Origin: JAYPWI01 sp964629575
GTDB taxonomy: Bacteria; Actinomycetota; Acidimicrobiia; Acidimicrobiales; Poriferisodalaceae
Direction of reading: 5' to 3'
NCBI GenBank assembly: GCA_964629575.1
Contig: CAZVUM010000013.1
Location: 18,186 to 82,185, forward strand
DNA length: 64,000 nt
The translations under genes and the position numbers were made by a program. Under the pieces are notes generated by a model. It was given only the letters and a program-made list of their open reading frames with translations. It searched no databases and had not been told where the DNA came from. Positions 23,166 through 31,563 of this stretch are shown here, piece after piece (the first letter of the stretch is position 1; each line of letters starts with the position of its first letter).

Positions 23166-23167
23166 AG

Positions 23168-23860
23168 CTACCCGGACAACCGCTCCGGCGGAATGAGGAC
23201 GAACAGCCCGCTGGCCGCGATGAGAACCTCGCCGTCGGGGTCGGGGCCGTGGTCGTCTCCGCCGCGGACCGTCAGGTCGACGTGGAGTTTGCGCCCCTCG
23301 CGTGCAGACTCGTGCGCCTCGAACCACACGGGTGAGTCGACCGGAACACCGCCCTTGTAGTCGATCTCGAGCCGGGCGGTGTAGGCCGCCACGCCGAGCA
23401 CCACCATCAGATAGCCCATGGCGTCGTCCACCATCGAGGCGATCGCGCCCCCGTGTGCCCGCTGCGGGGCGGACTCGAAGGCGGCCCCGAAGATCACCCG
23501 CGCACGAACTCCCTCGCCATGGCGGCGCATGTCGACGTCGCTGCCGAGCGGGTTTGCGGGGCCGCTGAGGGGGCGGTCGCTGAACGCGATCACTTCGGCG
23601 CCGTCAGGTGGTCGGGCATCGGTGTAGCGCCGTGCGAGGTAGTCGGTCGGGCGCGGGGACGGCTCGCGGTCGACCAAGCGATCCGCCAGCCGGTCGGCCG
23701 CGTCTTGGATCTCCGCCAACTCTGCGTGAGTCGCCCGGTGCCGTACGAGAGCGTTGCCGAGGCGTCGTAGCGAAGCAGCCGCCACCGAGCGGGCGTCGAA
23801 ATCGGGGTCGGGGTACACGAAGTGTCGAACGTCGTCTGCACCGCGGTCTGGCTCCGACAC
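23168..23860 (-). CDS. PaaI-type hot-dog thioesterase
   Basis: A 230-residue protein. The hot-dog domain occupies about residues 95-228, with QRAHGGAIASMVDDAMGYLM giving the conserved HGG followed by the catalytic Asp of the 4HBT/PaaI type, and TARLEIDYKGGVPVDSPVWF the long strand. The first 90 residues are helical and polar. It should hydrolyse an acyl-CoA thioester. The start is a GTG placed 7 bases after a TATTGT -10 on the minus strand. The TetR gene follows in the same direction and may control it or respond to its substrate. Confidence 0.85.
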   Translation of the reverse strand: MSEPDRGADDVRHFVYPDPDFDARSVAAASLRRLGNALVRHRATHAELAEIQDAADRLADRLVDREPSPRPTDYLARRYTDARPPDGAEVIAFSDRPLSGPANPLGSDVDMRRHGEGVRARVIFGAAFESAPQRAHGGAIASMVDDAMGYLMVVLGVAAYTARLEIDYKGGVPVDSPVWFEAHESAREGRKLHVDLTVRGGDDHGPDPDGEVLIAASGLFVLIPPERLSG

Positions 23861-23867
23861 GACGCGG

Positions 23868-23873
23868 ACAATA
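23868..23873 (-). promoter_or_regulatory. -10 element TATTGT, leaderless start at 23860
   Basis: TATTGT on the minus strand ends 7 bases before the GTG at 23860. Confidence 0.6.
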
Positions 23874-23925
23874 GGACATCAGTCGGGAGGGGAGGGCTTG
23901 CGGCTCCCATGTGGCTGCATTCCGC

Positions 23926-23944
23926 TATTGTCGCCTTCGGCGAC
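23926..23944 (+). other. TATTGT followed by GTCGCC-TTC-GGCGAC hairpin
   Basis: In the 184-base divergent gap, a second TATTGT (23926-23931) runs into a perfect six-base-arm hairpin at 23930-23944. If transcription began here the 5' end would lie inside the hairpin. No T-run follows it. The role is unknown. Confidence 0.35.
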
Positions 23945-24031
23945 GGGCCGCTCGGGCCACGCCTCCGATCCGGTCGTCGCTGGCGCTCCTCCCTACTCGA
24001 GCGGCTCCTGTGACGAGCGGCGCTGGGTCGG

Positions 24032-24037
24032 TACCGT
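24032..24037 (+). promoter_or_regulatory. -10 element TACCGT, leaderless start at 24045
   Basis: TACCGT ends 7 bases before the GTG at 24045, which decides the start of the M23 peptidase gene. Confidence 0.55.
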
Positions 24038-24044
24038 GCAGCTG

Positions 24045-25232
24045 GTGGGGCTCAGCACTTCAGACAGCGGCCTCGCGGTCGTCGGGAAACGGATGCGGCG
24101 CTGGATGGTTGCTTGTGCGTTCATCGGCGCGATGGTGAATGTCCAACCAGCCGCGGGTCAGCAGGAGCTGGACCAGCCCCAGCCCGACGCCGGCGACAGC
24201 GGCGAGGACATCCCCGTCGGCCAAGTTCCGCCTCTGGCTCCAGGACTGCTCCAGAGCGCGGCCCACGACGGTGAGCGCGCCGCAACGGAGATCCAACGCC
24301 GCATTGCCGAGCTGCACGGAGCCCGTGTCGCCCTCGCGCGGGGCGAGAGCGCGGAGGCTCAGCGCGCCCTCGACGACGCAACCGACCGCCTCGTCGGACT
24401 GGCCGCATCGCTCCAAGATCAGGGCGCTCGTCTGGACACTCTTCAGTTCACACACAGGCAGCTGGTGGGCGACTACCTGCAAGCCCGCGATCGGCTCGCA
24501 CGCCACGTCGCGGTCCTGTACACCGCCAACCCCGATGTCGCGATCGCCAACGACCTGCTCCGCTCGGGCGACCTCGAGGCGGCGATGGTCCGAGGCCTGT
24601 TGATCCGTTCGATCCTCGACTCTGGCCGACGTGAGCTTCTCGCCACCCATGTCGCAGCGAGCAGCTCGGACCCCGACATCGAGGGTCTGGCGCGCCAACA
24701 CGCGGCCGCCCGCGAGGGGCTCGCTCCTCTCCTGGATTCCGAGGAGCTCGCCGCACACGTGGTCGCGCTTGCCGAGGACGATGTCGAAGCCGCGCTGTCA
24801 CTCGCCGGCACCTGGATCTTTCCCGTTGCAGGCGACCACGACTTCGTCGATTCGTTTCTCGCGCCGCGCATGGTCGGGACCCGCAGCGCACACCGCCACC
24901 AGGGCGCCGACATCTTCGCCGAAATGGGCACCCCAGTTGTCGCCGTCGAGCGCGGGCTGATCGGACGGGTCGGAGAGGTGAGCCTCGGCGGCCGGCGGGT
25001 GTGGCTCGTCGGTGAGTCGGGGACCAACTACTACTACGCCCACCTGTCGCGTTTCGCCGACGGGCTCGAGTCTGGCCAGTTCGTCGAGGCGGGGACGGTG
25101 CTCGGCTACGTCGGCGACAGCGGCAATGCGGTGGGAACTCCCCCGCACCTCCACTTCCAGGTGCATCCAGATGGGGGTCGGGCCGTCAATCCGCATGCCC
25201 TGCTGCTCGCCGGGGCCGTGATCAGCTCCTGA
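24045..25232 (+). CDS. Secreted M23 (LytM) peptidase family protein with coiled coil
   Basis: About 395 residues. A signal peptide lies in the first 45 residues (KRMRRWMVACAFIGAMVNVQPAAGQQ region). A long helical coiled coil follows (about 75-235), then a LytM domain with HRHQGADIFAEMGTPVVA, YAHLSRF and HLHFQVHPDGG. The His and Asp ligands of the zinc site are in place, so it may be an active peptidoglycan endopeptidase. The coiled coil plus LytM plan is that of EnvC/NlpD-like proteins. A start at ATG 24093 is the alternative. Its end overlaps the convergent methyltransferase gene by 11 bases. Confidence 0.85.
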   Translation: MGLSTSDSGLAVVGKRMRRWMVACAFIGAMVNVQPAAGQQELDQPQPDAGDSGEDIPVGQVPPLAPGLLQSAAHDGERAATEIQRRIAELHGARVALARGESAEAQRALDDATDRLVGLAASLQDQGARLDTLQFTHRQLVGDYLQARDRLARHVAVLYTANPDVAIANDLLRSGDLEAAMVRGLLIRSILDSGRRELLATHVAASSSDPDIEGLARQHAAAREGLAPLLDSEELAAHVVALAEDDVEAALSLAGTWIFPVAGDHDFVDSFLAPRMVGTRSAHRHQGADIFAEMGTPVVAVERGLIGRVGEVSLGGRRVWLVGESGTNYYYAHLSRFADGLESGQFVEAGTVLGYVGDSGNAVGTPPHLHFQVHPDGGRAVNPHALLLAGAVISS

Positions 25233-26022
25233 CCCGAGCCAGGTAGGCGTGGGTGGTGTAGCCGAGGTCGTAGCGCCCGCCGTGTCGATCGATGATCTCG
25301 GCGATCGAGTCGATGAGCGTTTCGAGAACCCCCGGGTCGAGCATCCGGTGGTCCGACTGGGTGCGGAGGTTGGAGCAGTGGTCCTCGGTCGTCACCTCGC
25401 GCGACCATCCGATCTCGCGCAGCTCGACCTGCTCGAAGAGCCCGCTGTTGTCGAACTCGTCGCTGGGGGTCGCCGCGCTGACCGCGGACTTCGAACCGGG
25501 AAACTGCACCGCAGCCAGACCGCGCGCCAGATCGGGGGCGCACCTGAGGTAGACCTCGTCGATCTCCTCGGCGAACGGACGCTCCGCGACGTCCGGACGA
25601 TTCCAGAACACACAGAGCCGTCCGGTGGGTGACAGGCAGGCCGCGACGTCGGCGAAACGGGTCGCCGGGTCGGCCCAGTGCCAGGCCTGCCCGCTCACCG
25701 CGAGGTCCCAGCGCCTCTCTCCCGGATCGAAGTCCTGGAGTGCGGCAACTTCGACGGTGAGGCGCCCGCTCGCCGCCGCTGAGCTCCTGGCCACCTCGCC
25801 CATCGCCTGATCTGGCTCGACCGCTGTCACGTGATGGCCTCGGCCGACGAACCATGTCGAGGACTTGCCCGTCCCCGCGCCGATGTCGAGGATCCGAGCT
25901 CCGGGAGCCAGTTCGGCGCGATCGACGATCCAGTCGAACAGCGACGACGGGTAGTCGGGTCGGTGACGGTGGTAGAGCTCGGCGACCTCGCCGAAGACCC
26001 GGGACTGCCTCCGCTCCGTCAC
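25222..26022 (-). CDS. Class I SAM-dependent methyltransferase
   Basis: A 266-residue protein. Motif I is ARILDIGAGTGKSSTWF at about residues 37-53, followed by VTAVEPDQAM (motif II acidic residue) and DLAVSGQAWHWAD (motif IV region). It resembles the YafE/UbiE-like group that includes many small-molecule methyltransferases. The GTG at 26022 overlaps the stop of the ABC ATPase gene (GTGA), so the two are translationally coupled, an unusual partnership. The substrate is not evident. Confidence 0.85.
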   Translation of the reverse strand: MTERRQSRVFGEVAELYHRHRPDYPSSLFDWIVDRAELAPGARILDIGAGTGKSSTWFVGRGHHVTAVEPDQAMGEVARSSAAASGRLTVEVAALQDFDPGERRWDLAVSGQAWHWADPATRFADVAACLSPTGRLCVFWNRPDVAERPFAEEIDEVYLRCAPDLARGLAAVQFPGSKSAVSAATPSDEFDNSGLFEQVELREIGWSREVTTEDHCSNLRTQSDHRMLDPGVLETLIDSIAEIIDRHGGRYDLGYTTHAYLARVRS

Positions 26023-26819
26023 GGTTGCGGCGCAGCCCAGCTGAGCCACCGCCCGTCGCGGAACTCCAGGCGTAGCGAGAGCCCGAAGCAGTCAGACAAC
26101 GATTCTGGGGTGAGGACCTCGTCGAGGGGCCCGGCGGCGAGCGGCTGACCGCGGCGCAGGAGAAGGCAATGGGTGAACGACGGAGGGATCTCGTCGGTGT
26201 GATGGGTGATGAGGACCGTGGCGGGGGTGTCGGGATCCGAGGCGAGTGAGGCGAGGCTGGTGACGAGTTGCTCGCGACCGGCCAGGTCGAGCCCAGCCGT
26301 GGGTTCGTCGAGCAAGAGGAGCCCCGGGTCGCCCATCAGCGTGCGCGCGAGCTGGACTCGCTGCTGCTCGCCTGAGGACATGGTGGCGAACGTGCGGCCG
26401 GCGAGCGGGCCTGCGCCGACCCGTTCGAGACATGCCGTCGCGGCTGCTTCGTCGTCCGCGTCGTAGGTGTGCCACCAGGTTTCGAGCGCCGCGTGGCGCG
26501 CGGTCATCACGATCTCCTGGCCGGTGATGTCGGGTCGGAACTGGTCCCGCAGCGACGAGCTGGCCAGGCCGATCCGTTTGCGCAGCTCGCGGACGTCGGT
26601 CCGCCCCCAACGCTCGCCGAGCACCTCCACCGTGCCCGTCGTGGGGAATCGATAGAGGCTCAGGATCTTGACCAGGCTCGTCTTCCCGCTCCCGTTGGGT
26701 CCGAGCACGATCCACCGTTCGTGGTCCTCCACGATGAGGTCGAGTGGACCGAGGACGGGGACCTCGTCGTAGACAACCGAGACGCCGTGAAGCTGAACGG
26801 CGCGGGAGTGGGCGCTCAC
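26019..26819 (-). CDS. ABC transporter ATP-binding protein (stand-alone)
   Basis: A 266-residue nucleotide-binding subunit. Walker A is LGPNGSGKTSLVK at about residues 39-51, the signature MSSGEQQRVQLARTLM has Ser in place of the first Gly pair member, the Walker B is GLLLLDEPTAGLD and the switch His is in VLITHHTDE. It resembles the ModF/iron-siderophore-like ATPases. No membrane subunit is adjacent, so either the permease lies elsewhere or it is a soluble ATPase. It starts with GTG 6 bases after CAAGCT and just behind a TGACAnnTGTCA dyad, downstream of a TetR gene on the same strand. It overlaps the methyltransferase gene by 4 bases. Confidence 0.88.
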   Translation of the reverse strand: MSAHSRAVQLHGVSVVYDEVPVLGPLDLIVEDHERWIVLGPNGSGKTSLVKILSLYRFPTTGTVEVLGERWGRTDVRELRKRIGLASSSLRDQFRPDITGQEIVMTARHAALETWWHTYDADDEAAATACLERVGAGPLAGRTFATMSSGEQQRVQLARTLMGDPGLLLLDEPTAGLDLAGREQLVTSLASLASDPDTPATVLITHHTDEIPPSFTHCLLLRRGQPLAAGPLDEVLTPESLSDCFGLSLRLEFRDGRWLSWAAPQP

Positions 26820-26825
26820 CCGATC

Positions 26826-26841
26826 AGCTTGACAGTTGTCA
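26826..26841 (-). promoter_or_regulatory. TGACAnnTGTCA dyad overlapping a -10 (CAAGCT)
   Basis: The dyad at 26830-26841 has perfect five-base arms and overlaps both the stop codon of the TetR gene and the CAAGCT -10 (26826-26831, minus strand) that stands 6 bases before the GTG at 26819. A repressor bound here would block polymerase directly. Confidence 0.55.
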
Positions 26842-27498
26842 GGCGACTTCCTCGAACTCGGCGGTCGTCAGCGGGTGCTCGAGGGCCCACCGGGTGGTGT
26901 CTTGGATGGCCTGGGCTGAGGCGCCGAACATGCGGAGAACGGTCCCGACGGCGTAGCGCAACAACAGCTCGTCGGCGACGGCTCCGTCTTCATCGGCGTA
27001 TTGCCGCAGAAGCCCGCCCACCATGTCCCGGGCGCCGACGATGGCCAAGGAGCCGTCAGCGACATCGAAATCTCCGCTCGCGAGCCCGCTGCGGAGTGCG
27101 GGAACGAGCTGCGACTCATGCAGGTCGTCGGTGGGCCATCGGCCCTGGGACCAGAACTCGGCTGCGAATCGCGCCCAACCCGGCTCGCGTACCGCGCGCC
27201 ACACGCAGGTGGCCACGACGGCGGCCACTCGTTCGACGTCGTCTCTCGCTCGATCTTGGAGCGCGCGGATCGCACCATGCATGCGCTGGTTGTCTCGCGT
27301 CAGGACCTCCTCGACCAACTCCTCTTTGTTGGCGAAGTGGTTGTAGAAGGTCCCCAGAGCCACGTCGGCGAGCTCGGTCGTCGTCTGGATCGACAGGCCT
27401 GCGAGGCCGGCGGTCGAGATCTGCTGCTCACACGCCGCGAGCAGGTTCGCCCGCGTCAGCAACTTCCGTCGCTCGGTCCGTGTGATCGGATCTGCCAT
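26839..27498 (-). CDS. TetR-family transcriptional regulator
   Basis: A 219-residue repressor. The helix-turn-helix is at about residues 10-55, with LSIQTTTELADVALGTFYNH then FANKEELV. The ligand domain is undiagnosed. The gene precedes the ABC ATPase/methyltransferase pair by 19 bases, and its stop codon lies inside the dyad that overlaps the promoter of that pair, so control of the downstream genes is likely. A TACGGT hexamer upstream of the TetR gene would give it a leader of about 60 bases. Confidence 0.88.
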   Translation of the reverse strand: MADPITRTERRKLLTRANLLAACEQQISTAGLAGLSIQTTTELADVALGTFYNHFANKEELVEEVLTRDNQRMHGAIRALQDRARDDVERVAAVVATCVWRAVREPGWARFAAEFWSQGRWPTDDLHESQLVPALRSGLASGDFDVADGSLAIVGARDMVGGLLRQYADEDGAVADELLLRYAVGTVLRMFGASAQAIQDTTRWALEHPLTTAEFEEVA

Positions 27499-27634
27499 GG
27501 CTCATTCCGCCCGTTCGTTCCCCTCACGACCGATCGCTCGGCCACCCACCGAGGACGCCGAACCGGACCGTACCACCGGTTTTTGGATGTTGTGTGCACC
27601 GTAAGGAGCCGCTCGTGGGCCACAGGGCGTGGGA

Positions 27635-29557
27635 TCAGCGGTGCTCGCGCGCCTCGGTGTGCGACATCCACGTCGCGAACATCTCCGCGTACCGCCCTCC
27701 GGCCGCGACGAGCTCGTCGTGGGTGCCCAACTCCACGATCCCCGCGTCGTCGATCACCGCGATGCGGTCGGCTTTCATCGCGGTGGTGAGCCGGTGGGCG
27801 ATCAGGATCGCGGTCCGGCCCTCCAGCAAACCGTCGAGAGCTCGCTCGATGTGCGCCTCGCTGCGAAGGTCCAGGCTCGACGTCGCTTCGTCGAGCACGA
27901 TCACCCGCGGGCGAGCCAGGAATGCCCTGGCGAGCGCCAGGAGTTGTCGCTCGCCCGCCGAGAGGCTGACGCCCCGCTCGTGGACCAGAGTGTTTGCACC
28001 TTCAGGAAGCTGGTCCACGATCTCGCTGAGACCGACCTGGTGGAGAGCCGACGCGATGGTCTCGTCATCGGTGTCCGGTGAGGCGAACGCCACGTTGTCG
28101 CGAATCGAGCCGTGGAAGAGAAACGGCTCCTGGGGCACCACGCCCAGCTGACGGCGGAGCGAGTCCTGGGTGACGCCGCGCAGGTCGTGACCGTCGATAC
28201 GGACGGCCCCCGCCGTCGGATCGTGGAATCGGGTGATCAGCTTGGCGATGGTGCTCTTGCCCGCGCCGGTCGGGCCCACGAGGGCGAAGGTTTCTCCAGG
28301 TTCGATCTGCACGTCGATTCCGGCGAGGACCTCGGTCTGGCCGTCGTAACTGAACCGGACTCCATCGAGCTCGACCCGCCCGTCGATCGGCGGGAGCTCG
28401 ATGGCGTCGGGTGCGTCGCGCACCGAGGGGTCCGTCGCGAGGATCTGAGCCATCTTCCGAAGTGCCGACTGCCCCTGTTGATAGGTGTTGTAGAGCTGCA
28501 CCAGCTGCTGGATCGGCGCGAAGAACGTGGTGACGAACAGCACGAAGGCGGTGAGCTCGCCGATCGTGAGGCGATCGTCGAGCACCATCCATCCACCGAT
28601 GAGCAGGATGAAACCCTGCGCGGCGATGCCGACGCCCTCGACGGCGGGGCCATAGATCGCCCCGGCTCGCGCCGTGTAAAGGTTGGCGTCGAGGTAGTCG
28701 CCGACGATCCGGCGATGTTGGCGGGCGTTGATCAGACGGCGGTTCATCGCAGCGATGACCCGGACGCCTGCGAGGTTCTCCGACAGATCTGCGAGGACGT
28801 CCGCGATGCGGTCCCTGACCGTCGCGTAGCCGGCCTCGCTCACCGTGCGGAACCACAGTGTCAACACGATCAGTGGCGGAAGGATCATCGCCAGGAGGAT
28901 CATCGCGAGCGTCGGGCTGTAGCCGAAGAGAACGATCGTGACGACAGTGACCGTCAGGGCCTGGATCACCAGGTTGACGAAGCCCTCGTTGACCAGCAAC
29001 GTGAGCGCCTCCACGTCGGAGGTCATCCGGCTGAGGAGCACGCCGCTCTTCTCGGAGGTGTACCAGTCGAGGCCCTGCCGCTCGAAGTGGGTGAACAGTC
29101 GGATGCGGGTGTCGAACATCAGGCTCTCGCCCAGCCAACCGTTCCACCTCTGCCGCACGAAGCTCAGAACGATGTTCGCGGCGACGACACCGAGATACAC
29201 GAGCACCACAGTGGTGAGCACGTCCTTGTCCCGTGCCGCCACACCATCGTCGATCCCGCGCTGGGTGAGAATCGGGCCGGCCAGCGTGCTGACCGTCTCG
29301 AGGATGAGCAGCAGCAAGCCGAACAGCGCCGCCCACTTCCGGGGCCCGAAGAGGCGTCCGAGCCCGAAGCGGGGACGCGGGCCAACGACCGGGTCGTAGG
29401 GAACATGTGGCGGCGAGTGCTCGGGTTCCTTGTCGAGGATCCGGTTGGCGCCCTCTTGGAGTTCGCTCGGCACCCCGGCGAAGGGCAGTCCTGCCGCGGC
29501 GCTCGACTGGGTGGCGGATGGTCCGCCGAAGACACCGCCACCGCCCATCATCACCAT
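27635..29557 (-). CDS. ABC exporter, fused permease-ATPase, canonical-ATP-site half
   Basis: A 640-residue half-transporter. A Gly-rich start and linker come first, then six membrane helices (about 85-360), then the ATPase domain with GPTGAGKSTIAKL, signature LSAGERQLLALARAF, Walker B VIVLDEATSSLD and IAHRLTTA. The Walker B Glu is present but the signature is LSAGE instead of LSGGQ. The start overlaps the stop of the partner gene by 7 bases, so the two halves are made together and should form a heterodimer. Relatives export drugs, lipids or peptides; the substrate is not known. Confidence 0.9.
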   Translation of the reverse strand: MVMMGGGGVFGGPSATQSSAAAGLPFAGVPSELQEGANRILDKEPEHSPPHVPYDPVVGPRPRFGLGRLFGPRKWAALFGLLLLILETVSTLAGPILTQRGIDDGVAARDKDVLTTVVLVYLGVVAANIVLSFVRQRWNGWLGESLMFDTRIRLFTHFERQGLDWYTSEKSGVLLSRMTSDVEALTLLVNEGFVNLVIQALTVTVVTIVLFGYSPTLAMILLAMILPPLIVLTLWFRTVSEAGYATVRDRIADVLADLSENLAGVRVIAAMNRRLINARQHRRIVGDYLDANLYTARAGAIYGPAVEGVGIAAQGFILLIGGWMVLDDRLTIGELTAFVLFVTTFFAPIQQLVQLYNTYQQGQSALRKMAQILATDPSVRDAPDAIELPPIDGRVELDGVRFSYDGQTEVLAGIDVQIEPGETFALVGPTGAGKSTIAKLITRFHDPTAGAVRIDGHDLRGVTQDSLRRQLGVVPQEPFLFHGSIRDNVAFASPDTDDETIASALHQVGLSEIVDQLPEGANTLVHERGVSLSAGERQLLALARAFLARPRVIVLDEATSSLDLRSEAHIERALDGLLEGRTAILIAHRLTTAMKADRIAVIDDAGIVELGTHDELVAAGGRYAEMFATWMSHTEAREHR

Positions 29558-31509
29558 GGCGAACCGCCACGTTCTCCTGCGGCGAGCTCGCCATCCTCCT
29601 CGTCGGCTGTGGCGAGTACCTCCACATAGCGAGGCTCGTTGCGAAGCAGCGACTGATGGGTGCCGTCTGCGACGATGCGGCCGTCCTCGATCAGCACCAC
29701 TCGCTCGGCGAGACCGATCGTGGAGAGCCGATGGGCGATGACGATCGTCGTGCGGCCCTCGAGCAGTCGGGTGAGAGCGCCGTGAATTCGTTCCTCGACG
29801 CCGACGTCGATCGCACTCGTCGCGTCGTCGAGGACGACGATCGCGGGATCGGCGAGGAAGGCTCTGGCGATCGCGATTCGCTGCCTCTGGCCACCAGACA
29901 GGTCGTAGCCCCGTTCGCCGACCACCGTGTCGTAGCCCCGCTCGAGGTCGGTGATGAACCCGTGAGCCTGCGCCGCCTGTGCCGCCGCCACGACCTCGTC
30001 GCGGGTGGCCCCTGGCCGCCCGTATGCGATGTTCTCGTGGACCGTGGTCGAGAAGAGGAAGGGTTCGTCGGGCACCAGCGCGATCGCCTGGCGCAGCGAT
30101 GTAGCGGTGAGGTCGCGTACGTCGTGGCCGTCGATCTCAACGTGGCCTGATCCGGTGTCGTAGAACCGCATGAGCAGACGGGCGATGCTGGACTTTCCCG
30201 ATCCCGTGCGTCCCACGATCGCCAGGGTCTGGCCGGCGGGGATCTCCAGGTCGAAGCCGTTCAGGACCTGGGGTGCGTTGTCGGCTCCGGCCGCACCACC
30301 GATGGTCTCGGTGCCGTAGGCGAACGACACGTGGTCGAACACCACTGCACCCCGCGCGTCGACGAGGTCGATCGCTCCCGGTCGGTCGTGAACCGACGGC
30401 GGTTCGTCGAGGATCTCGAAGATGCGATCGGCTGAGGCCTTGGCCCGCTGGCCGAGGATGAGCAGCATCCCGATGAACCGAAACGGGGCCTGGAGCAGCA
30501 CGATGTAGAGGTTGAACGCCACGAGATCGCCGACCGTGAGGTCGCCGTCGATCACCGCTCGACCGCCGACGAGCAACACGAGAGCCAGGGCGAAGCGGGG
30601 AAGGTTCTCGATGAACGGCGTGTGGCTCGCTCGAGTCTTGTGCTGTTGCAGGTTGGCCCACCGAAGACGCGTGGCTGCGGCGGCCAGCTTGTCGATCTGG
30701 CGTTGTTCGGCGGCGAACGCCTTGACCACCCGGACACCGCTGACCGACTCGTCGACCACCGTGGCGACCTCGGCGTTGCGGCTCTGGACGATCCACGACA
30801 GCGGAAACATGATGTTGCGGAGTCGCTGCCCGATGACGAAGACGCCGGGAAGGGCGACCATGGCGATCAAGGTCAACGGGAGGCTGATGCGCGCCATCAG
30901 CACGATCGCGATCGCGAAGCTGAAGAACTGCACCGTCATGATCGGGGCGAAGGCCAGGAACATCTGCACCGAGCGGATGTCGGAATTGGCGCGGCTGATG
31001 ATCTGGCCCGATTGGACGCGGTCGTAGAAGGCGAAACTCAACCGGCCCAGATGCTCGAAGAGAAGCGTCCGGAGCTGGTACTCGACTCGAAACGCCATGC
31101 CGTACAACCCGTACCGGTACCAATAGGTGAAGACGGCTCGGGCGACACCGAGGCTGACGATCGCGGCGACGAATGGCCACAGGGCGCGGGTCCGGCTGTC
31201 GAGGGCGTGGTCGATCGTGAGCCCCGTGACGCGCGGGACGAGAATCTGGCTGACCATCGCCACCACCGCGGCCGCGGTGCTCCACAGGATGCGGGCTCGG
31301 TGTTGGGCCAGCAGCGGTGAGAGCCGTCTGAGCCAGCCGAGCTCGGAATCTGAGCGGATCCCGACGGCCGGTTGTTCGTCTCGGGCTTCTCGGGCTTCTC
31401 GGGCCGCTCGGGCCCGCCGGTCTGCTCGGGCCCGCCGATTCCGCCGGTCTTGTCGAGCTTTTCTGCCCTCCCCGGCGATCGATTCGTGATCACCGGCGCC
31501 GGACGACAT
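29551..31509 (-). CDS. ABC exporter, fused permease-ATPase, degenerate-site half
   Basis: A 652-residue half-transporter. The first 65 residues are very basic and Arg/Ala-rich. Six membrane helices span about 75-345. The ATPase has GRTGSGKSSIARL, a perfect LSGGQRQRIAIARAF and IAHRLSTIG, but the Walker B ends in Asp-Asp (IVVLDDATSAID) where the catalytic Glu is expected. It pairs with the downstream gene. The ATG at 31509 stands 7 bases after TAGCCT (31517-31522), so the mRNA is leaderless, and the promoter is shared back to back with the CNNM gene. Confidence 0.9.
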   Translation of the reverse strand: MSSGAGDHESIAGEGRKARQDRRNRRARADRRARAAREAREARDEQPAVGIRSDSELGWLRRLSPLLAQHRARILWSTAAAVVAMVSQILVPRVTGLTIDHALDSRTRALWPFVAAIVSLGVARAVFTYWYRYGLYGMAFRVEYQLRTLLFEHLGRLSFAFYDRVQSGQIISRANSDIRSVQMFLAFAPIMTVQFFSFAIAIVLMARISLPLTLIAMVALPGVFVIGQRLRNIMFPLSWIVQSRNAEVATVVDESVSGVRVVKAFAAEQRQIDKLAAAATRLRWANLQQHKTRASHTPFIENLPRFALALVLLVGGRAVIDGDLTVGDLVAFNLYIVLLQAPFRFIGMLLILGQRAKASADRIFEILDEPPSVHDRPGAIDLVDARGAVVFDHVSFAYGTETIGGAAGADNAPQVLNGFDLEIPAGQTLAIVGRTGSGKSSIARLLMRFYDTGSGHVEIDGHDVRDLTATSLRQAIALVPDEPFLFSTTVHENIAYGRPGATRDEVVAAAQAAQAHGFITDLERGYDTVVGERGYDLSGGQRQRIAIARAFLADPAIVVLDDATSAIDVGVEERIHGALTRLLEGRTTIVIAHRLSTIGLAERVVLIEDGRIVADGTHQSLLRNEPRYVEVLATADEEDGELAAGERGGSPW

Positions 31510-31516
31510 CCGGGCA

Positions 31517-31526
31517 AGGCTACCGT
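31517..31526. promoter_or_regulatory. Back-to-back -10 elements sharing one TA
   Basis: AGGCTACCGT reads TACCGT on the plus strand (31521-31526) and TAGCCT on the minus strand (31517-31522), with the central TA used by both. It should drive the ABC exporter leftwards and the CNNM pair rightwards. Confidence 0.55.
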
Positions 31527-31563
31527 TGCAGCTGTTTCGTCGGAGGTGGCGCTCATCGATCCC

